Below are positions 58,649 through 64,000 of a stretch of 64,000 nucleotides of DNA, in pieces. The translations under genes and the position numbers were made by a program. Source of the DNA: Mytilus galloprovincialis. Taxonomy: Eukaryota > Mollusca > Bivalvia > Mytilida > Mytilidae. The notes below the pieces were generated by a model that saw only the letters and a list, made by a program, of their open reading frames with translations, was not told the DNA's origin and made no database searches. Each line of letters starts with the position of its first letter. The first letter of the stretch is position 1. Location: NCBI RefSeq assembly GCF_965363235.1, contig NC_134839.1:62685877-62749876 (forward strand), given 5' to 3'.

Positions 58649-61600
58649 TCAATTGTCATCATCATTTAAAGGTTTATTGGTTTCTTTGAAAAGTTCATAT
58701 AACTGAGCCACTTGATCATTCTGGAAACAGTCTAAGAGTTCAGGAGAAAGGTCAACTCCTATAGTCTGTACTTTCTTTCTAGCAGCCAGCTGCTTTCCAA
58801 TGGTTAAGTAATATTTCTGTAATAATCAAAAACATCCCTGTTAACTAGAAAGCATATGTTAAATGATAAGATTGATTGATTGTTGTTGTTTCAACACATT
58901 TTCCATTACTATTAGATATATTGTAACGGGTCGAGGGTTGGTAAGGTTTCTTTATTGTCTGTTGCCTGGTATATCAGATACTGTGACTGCTATGCGGAGG
59001 TCAATATATACTATTGGACTGCTGGTAAACAGTTGTCTCACTAATCAATTAATATTCAGCTCAACTGCCGCAGTGGTCTAGTTTGTATAGGTAATGGTAG
59101 AAAAAAGGGGGTGGGGTGGGTAGCGTAAATAGCTGTATAAACGGCGGTTTAAATAAATACTAAGTCGTATCTTGAACTTAATATGTGTAATTTAATAAGT
59201 TAGACTGACGAGGTATTCAGCATTACATATTTATATGATTTATATAATCAATAAGTTTAACAAATAACAGTTATAACAAAACTCTGTTATAGCTTTAACT
59301 TTATACAGGAACAAAATATATAGTCAATAACAACTGATTACTTCTCTGGTACCTGTGATAGTTACAAAGGAGGGGGGGTAGCTCTGGTTCAAAATGGGCA
59401 AGTGGACTGGTAATAACCAAAAGTACTTAATAAATAATAAAAACATATAATCTTTACAGATTCTTACACATGTCAGCATAAATTGAAGACTTGAGTTAAT
59501 ATATTTAAGGAAAATTCATAGAGGAAATTAACAGTTATAGTTAAAAATGACGGTTTCCGCGGTGTTCCGCAATCGGCGTTACAGTACTGTATAAATATTC
59601 ACAATGAACTTTCTTATTTAGCTAGCATGCTCTTAATAAGCCTTTGTTATAAAAAGATCTAGAATAAATATTAATAATAATCCTCAAAATCCTAAATTAT
59701 TAGAACCTAACCGTAACGAAATAACTGGATATATAAATTCTCTATTTCTGCTAGTTTGTTTATAATTGAACAATATGGCCCAGGAGGAACAAGACTGAAT
59801 AAGAGAGAATGTCGTGCATGAATTTATAGTACACGACACACTTTGGACACGATTTGGACACTTTTGATGTTTCTGACATCAAATGACGTCACGACACAAA
59901 CTGCACTTTAAACATACGAAGACTTTTATAAGAACCTTGTAAATAAACAATGGCGGCCCCCAGGGTTGAAGTGACCAATCAATAAAAAGGGATAAAAGCT
60001 ACATGTCTGGGAGACTTATGATCGTTGATACCGGTATAACTACAACAAGGAACCAGAGAATCACATTAGTTTTACTTGACTGTAAGTTAAATGTACAACT
60101 CGTACAATAAAATAGTAAATTCTACACTTGTCACATACATCATACACTTATAAAAGTATATAGTCTTTAGATTTGTGCCCATTTCCCGTATCATTTGCCT
60201 TTCCATCTATAATAGTATTTACATTTCATTACACAATATAAAGAACGTGACCCACAAAAGAAATGATCAAAAATGAATAATTTAGAATTACAAAACCGTA
60301 ACAATATTATGATTTACAGATTTTTTTGGTGGAGGAAAATGCAAGTCTGGCTTGTAAATAAAACTGACACCATCCAATTCATCTTATAAGACCATCTTAG
60401 TTTTGATAAGCTAGTGATACAGTAGGTGAACTAGCCACCATTTGCTGTCTAATTGACATTTGTCCTACATCTTCTTTAATTTATATTCTGAGATACAAAA
60501 GAGAAAATACATTTATGGTCTTAAGGCAGCAACCATTTGATTTTCTGGGGGGCTATGGGTTTTTTTTCTGGACAAATTATTTTTTTCGCCTGTGGCGAAA
60601 AACAATCTATTTTTTTCGCGACAAGTCGAAAACAATTTTTTCTTTCAATTTTAGCATTACATATAGTGGTAGCTGAGGGTGAAACAAACAATTTTTTTTT
60701 CTCAGAATCAAAAACAAATTATTTTTTTCTCCAAAAACTGGAAACAAACTTTTTTTTCCAAAAAAAACCATAGCCCCCCCCCCCAGAAAATCAAATGGTT
60801 GCTGCCTAAATGACCCGGTTAATTTACAGAAAATAAAAAAAACGGTATTTATATATACATTTTCAAGTTTTTTTAAAGAAAGGACTTCAGATAGTGAATA
60901 TAAGCAAAGCTTGGTTGAAACAATATGGCAGTTTCAGATGTTTAGAAAAAAAGGCTAATTATAAAAGCAACATTTTGGCTCAACTAACATGCAGTTCATG
61001 TGTTGATTAAAAAGTTTTTTTTGGCAGTAAATAGATAATCTCTAAATATATTTATTTTGTGAATGTCTAATACATTTTAAGTGACAGTTGCACTCTATTT
61101 TGTTTCTAATAGATATAGGAAGATGTGGTATTAATGCCACTGAGACAACTCTCCATCCAAGTAACAATTTTTAAAGTAAACCATTATAATTCAAGGTACA
61201 GCCTTCAACACAGAGCTTTAGCTCACATCGAACAGCAAGCATGTAAGTCAAACAGTAATGTTGTGATGTAACTGAATTGCTGTATAACACCAGGAAAGGG
61301 TTGATTGTTAACCAAATCTGCAATGTTTAGTAAAGAACTAAGTTTCAACATTTGATTCTGCTAGCCAGACAAATACCTCTGCAAATCAGAGACAGTTAAA
61401 ATACAATCGAATTTAGGGCCAAAATCTTTTCTTCTCCTTAAGCTTACACTCTTAAAGCTGGCTTCACTAAAAGACTTACAGTCCATTCATCCATGAAAAT
61501 TCCTGTTTCCAGGGGAGGAGCATCTTTGTGTCTTTTAAATTCATCTTTGACATACTGATCTCCCATAGCTTTCATCTGCAGGGGTAGTCCTCTGTGTATA

Positions 61601-61662
61601 CGAAGGATTGCTTTGTAAAGTGCCCTAACCCTTGAAACTTGACTTATATTAGGTGCTGACAT
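58649..61662 (-). CDS. SDHAF3: Succinate dehydrogenase assembly factor 3 (ACN9 family), complete
   Basis: Mitochondrial LYR-family chaperone that helps mature the iron-sulfur subunit of succinate dehydrogenase. Two coding exons, 61662-61480 (61 codons) and 58816-58649 (55 codons plus stop), join in phase 0 at a GTAAGT donor and a TTACAG acceptor to give 116 aa; human SDHAF3 is 125 aa. The LYR-type motif is LYK (residues 15-17) in SRVRALYKAILRIHRGLP, and the family signature LGDQYVKDEFRRHK appears as MGDQYVKDEFKRHK. The second exon, KYYLTIGKQLAARK..., and the acidic NDDDN end are more divergent. The intron carries a probable LTR and a MITE. Upstream, an acceptor-like TTTACAG at 61687 suggests an untranslated first exon, and an out-of-frame ATG at 61669 precedes the start. 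The ORF continuing past 61480 to 61444 is intron. Confidence 0.95.
58922..60303. mobile_element. Probable solo LTR of an LTR retrotransposon (SDHAF3 intron)
   Basis: A 1.38-kb segment starts TGTAACGG and ends CCGTAACA, the TG...CA ends and short inverted repeat typical of LTRs. It is flanked by ATAT on both sides (58918-58921 and 60304-60307), a possible 4-bp duplication, though weak in AT-rich DNA. Towards the right it has a TATA-like ggataaaagc and an aataaaat motif, as expected for promoter and polyadenylation elements. No internal coding region is present, so it is a fossil solo LTR; age cannot be judged from one copy. Confidence 0.5.
60525..60806. mobile_element. PIF/Harbinger-type MITE with TAA target duplication (SDHAF3 intron)
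   Basis: Termini GGCAGCAACCATTTGATTTT and AAAATCAAATGGTTGCTGCC are perfect inverted repeats, continuing through CTGGGGGG...CCATAG-type sequence. The flanks are TAA on both sides (60522-60524 and 60807-60809), fitting the TWA preference and GG-starting ends of Harbinger elements. The interior is T-rich. The plus frame at 60537-60773 is wholly inside and is not a gene. Confidence 0.85.
61105..61262 (+). repeat. Dispersed repeat family H, copy 3 (SDHAF3 intron)
   Basis: gaagatgtggtattaatgcc, atccaagtaacaattt, taaaccattataattcaagg and cttcaacacagagctttagc match 42980-43205. Confidence 0.8.
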
Positions 61663-61969
61663 TCTTCATTTTTCTCTAGACTAAACCTGTAAATGATAAA
61701 GTTCAGTTATATATAAATAAATAAACTTCCTAAAATTTTGAATAGCAATCTAACAAAGAATCCATAGGCTTCTGTACATAATGTAAAAGTAAATTGAGGT
61801 CTTTTTAGGGTTCTATTGAAGCCTGTAGATTTACCACCAAATGAAATCTGTATTGTCAGATTAAAAATTTAAAGCAATTTTTAAAAAAAAAATTTATGGC
61901 TATGAACATGACAAGTATGTTTCCAAAAAATTAACATAGAGCACTAGTGTCGCCCAAAATATTTGTTTA

Positions 61970-63755
61970 AAGGGGCACTAGCTACGAGATATAAAATATC
62001 TAAAGTATGATTTGTTTTTGTTCAATCAATAATTAAAGTGAAATAATATATCTATTTTAGCAGCCAAACTGGTTCAGTTTTGTCAAATTAAGTTAAATAA
62101 CATTGATAATGAATTATTCACTTGCAAGTGATTAATTCGACCTCATTGAATACATATTCATGTGAATTCACTTTAACCCCTCAACTAGAGATGGACAGCC
62201 AGGGGCAAAGCTAGAATGAAATGATGTGCAAGCAAATACCGCCCACAAAATTTTGGGACCCTTTTATGCAGAAAAATGGGTTTTTTTTCGGTTTTCTGTC
62301 ATAGGACGGTTAAAAGAGGAGCTTTATGTAGATAGAAAAAAAAAAAAATTATGAATGTAAAACTATAATTAATAAATCTTCTGAATCAAGTAATACATAA
62401 ACAACACATATTTGTGATGCAGAATTTACTCAAAATTGTCCAAAATCTGCTCTTCGGGTCTAGGCAGAAACAAACTTCTCTATTACTTTGTCAATATTCA
62501 CACTGAAATCCTGATGAATATGCAGTAATGCTAGTCAACTGTTGTTGTTCATTGTTGATCGTACATTTGTTTTCCATATGTAGTACACTGATAGATCTCC
62601 ATGGTCGCACTCGCGAGATGTTATAAACCAGTGTATATGTTCGGCATCAAGCGAACTCCCAATTGAATTCGTCAAAATAACATGCCAGGTCAGTTTCGTA
62701 TGTCTCAGACAATGTTGAGATTTGTTTGTTATATTTCCTACAACATGATGACGCAGATACAGCGCAAAGAAGCGATTTTAGGATAATAATTGACCCGACT
62801 CCACTCTCCAGTTCCCTTATCATATGGTCTATGAACACAAAAAATCATAGTAATAAGATTTCAAGCAATACTGTTTTGGCTTGTTTACAGGGTGATTAGC
62901 TCCGGTAGTCTGTCTACCACATTGCCTTAGCTTATTTTCAACGATATTGAAGGGTTCTGATAGTTCTAATGCTGATTGGTACATCTATTCCAAACTGATG
63001 AATCGTACACTGTAAAATGTGCTCCAAAACTACATGTCTTAGACTGAGTATTACAAATTCAGATCTTGTAAAAGATACATGTTACTGTCTGATTTTGTCA
63101 TAATCTCCAATAAAACTTTTATTTTGAAACCAAATGCCGTCATTTAATGATATTTCATCAATTCAAAAAGTGACAACATAGGTGTTTCCTTTAACATTCA
63201 ATTTAAAAATTTTATTTTGCCAATTTGTTTTGTATGCCGAATCAATGTGCACGCAACTGAGTGTTAGCGTATAGGGAGCTATGCCCCTGACAGCGCATTC
63301 ATTGTACGTGTACTGGTTGTTTAAAGGAAAAGAATGTCAACATAGAAAGTGAAACAAAGGTAAATCATTTGATGACTGATTCGATCCACAAAAAATCTTT
63401 CTTATACAGGATAAAAAATCAATGAGAAACATATATTTTTAATCTATAAAATAAAATATAAAATTAAACAGACCTATAAAAATCCAATCGCACAAATTAG
63501 CTTAATCTATTTACAAAAAGTACATCTAAATTTATGTTTATATCGCTTATATGGTCACCTGAGGTGGACTCGATAGTTGATTAGATGGAGTCTATACTAA
63601 AATTTGCACGAAACAAAGCTACATATTATCGACCCTTTTCTCTGTACTGTTAACTTTAAACTTTTGATAGTTTTGATAAATGTTTTACATTGTTATAAAT
63701 AAAATATGAGAATTTGAGTCAAATCTGTGACCATGAAGTTGGCAGCTGTATTACA
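61970..63755 (+). mobile_element. Inverted-repeat element family C, long copy
   Basis: Begins aaaggggcactagctacgag. It shares agccaaactggttcagtttt, gaattattcacttgcaagtg, cagacctataaaaatccaat and atgagaatttgagtcaaatc with 12616-13010, which ends in an inverted ctatagtgcccctt. The long copy has about 1.3 kb of extra interior. That interior includes a minus frame of 63 codons (62838-62647) of unknown nature and ctcgcgag near 62610. The right end is degenerate. Class is unknown. Confidence 0.6.
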
Positions 63756-64000
63756 TGTATAATACAATGTTTGTGTGAATATTTTTTAACATGTTCAAAT
63801 TTTGTTTATTACTGCTTCGTGATATAAGATACAGTTACAGGGGAGGACCCAGGTTATGATGTTAACACAAAAATTTAAGTTGAAAAATAGCATATAGAAT
63901 CATATTCAAAACAGTGTGGTTGTGGCCATTGATTGACTACCTTAATTATCCCATTGACTGGGACAGATTAGATGAATGTTTGTTTGTAACAACCACTGCT
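63756..64000. other. Right edge, nothing recognised
   Basis: AT-rich sequence without exon, repeat copy or RNA gene that I can support. Confidence 0.4.

Noticed and set aside
60537-60773. 78-codon Phe-rich plus frame
   Set aside because: Entirely within the T-rich interior of the Harbinger-type MITE.
62647-62838. 63-codon minus frame with several cysteines
   Set aside because: It lies in the interior of repeat family C, has no splice sites in phase and no recognisable family. It may be part of the element, so it is noted there.

Overview
The window looks like nuclear DNA of a marine bivalve, most likely a mussel (Mytilus-like). It is AT-rich, has small exons separated by long introns with GT-AG borders, and carries several dispersed repeat families in multiple copies. 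Species is an inference from gene content and repeat character; the sequence alone does not prove it. Nearly all short open frames are chance frames in introns or repeats. The real genes had to be assembled by matching exon ends, reading phase and protein family.

Layout. (1) Positions 1-786, minus strand: the 5' part of a secreted Thr/Ser-rich, mucin-like gene made of 78-bp (26-residue) repeats, running off the left edge. (2) 787-16230: no gene recognised; dispersed repeats, a tRNA-derived SINE with target duplications, and small inverted-repeat elements. (3) 16594-40092, minus strand: a complete cytoplasmic dynein 1 intermediate chain gene, 18 coding exons, 674 codons, with four consecutive phase-1 exons in the variable region and one GC-AG intron. 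(4) 40093-42613: a divergent promoter region holding an ETS-like motif, CRE motifs and a foldback element. (5) 43492-54428, plus strand: an ATXN7L3/Sgf11-like subunit of the SAGA deubiquitinase module, in 11 recognised coding exons including 17-nt and 26-nt microexons, and an exon whose 3' end plus splice donor is duplicated in tandem with a 75-bp in-frame period. (6) 54429-58610: 3' flank with a large tandemly repeated element. (7) 58649-61662, minus strand: SDHAF3 (ACN9), two coding exons, whose intron holds a probable solo LTR and a PIF/Harbinger-type MITE. (8) 61970-63755: a longer transposon-like repeat, then the window edge.

The three complete genes are unrelated housekeeping genes: minus-end microtubule transport, chromatin deubiquitination, and succinate dehydrogenase assembly. 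There is no operon logic. The dynein and ATXN7L3 genes lie head to head and may share a promoter region.

The mobile-element content is varied. There is a hAT-type MITE with a perfect 8-bp target duplication, a Harbinger-type MITE with a TAA duplication, a TTAA-flanked 3.4-kb Kolobok-like element with a decayed transposase segment, a SINE, and several repeat families with copies in both orientations. I found no CRISPR array, no functional tRNA or rRNA gene, and no coherent new multi-gene system. The most interesting new-looking signals are the duplicated splice donor in the ATXN7L3 gene and the cassette-like exons of the dynein gene.
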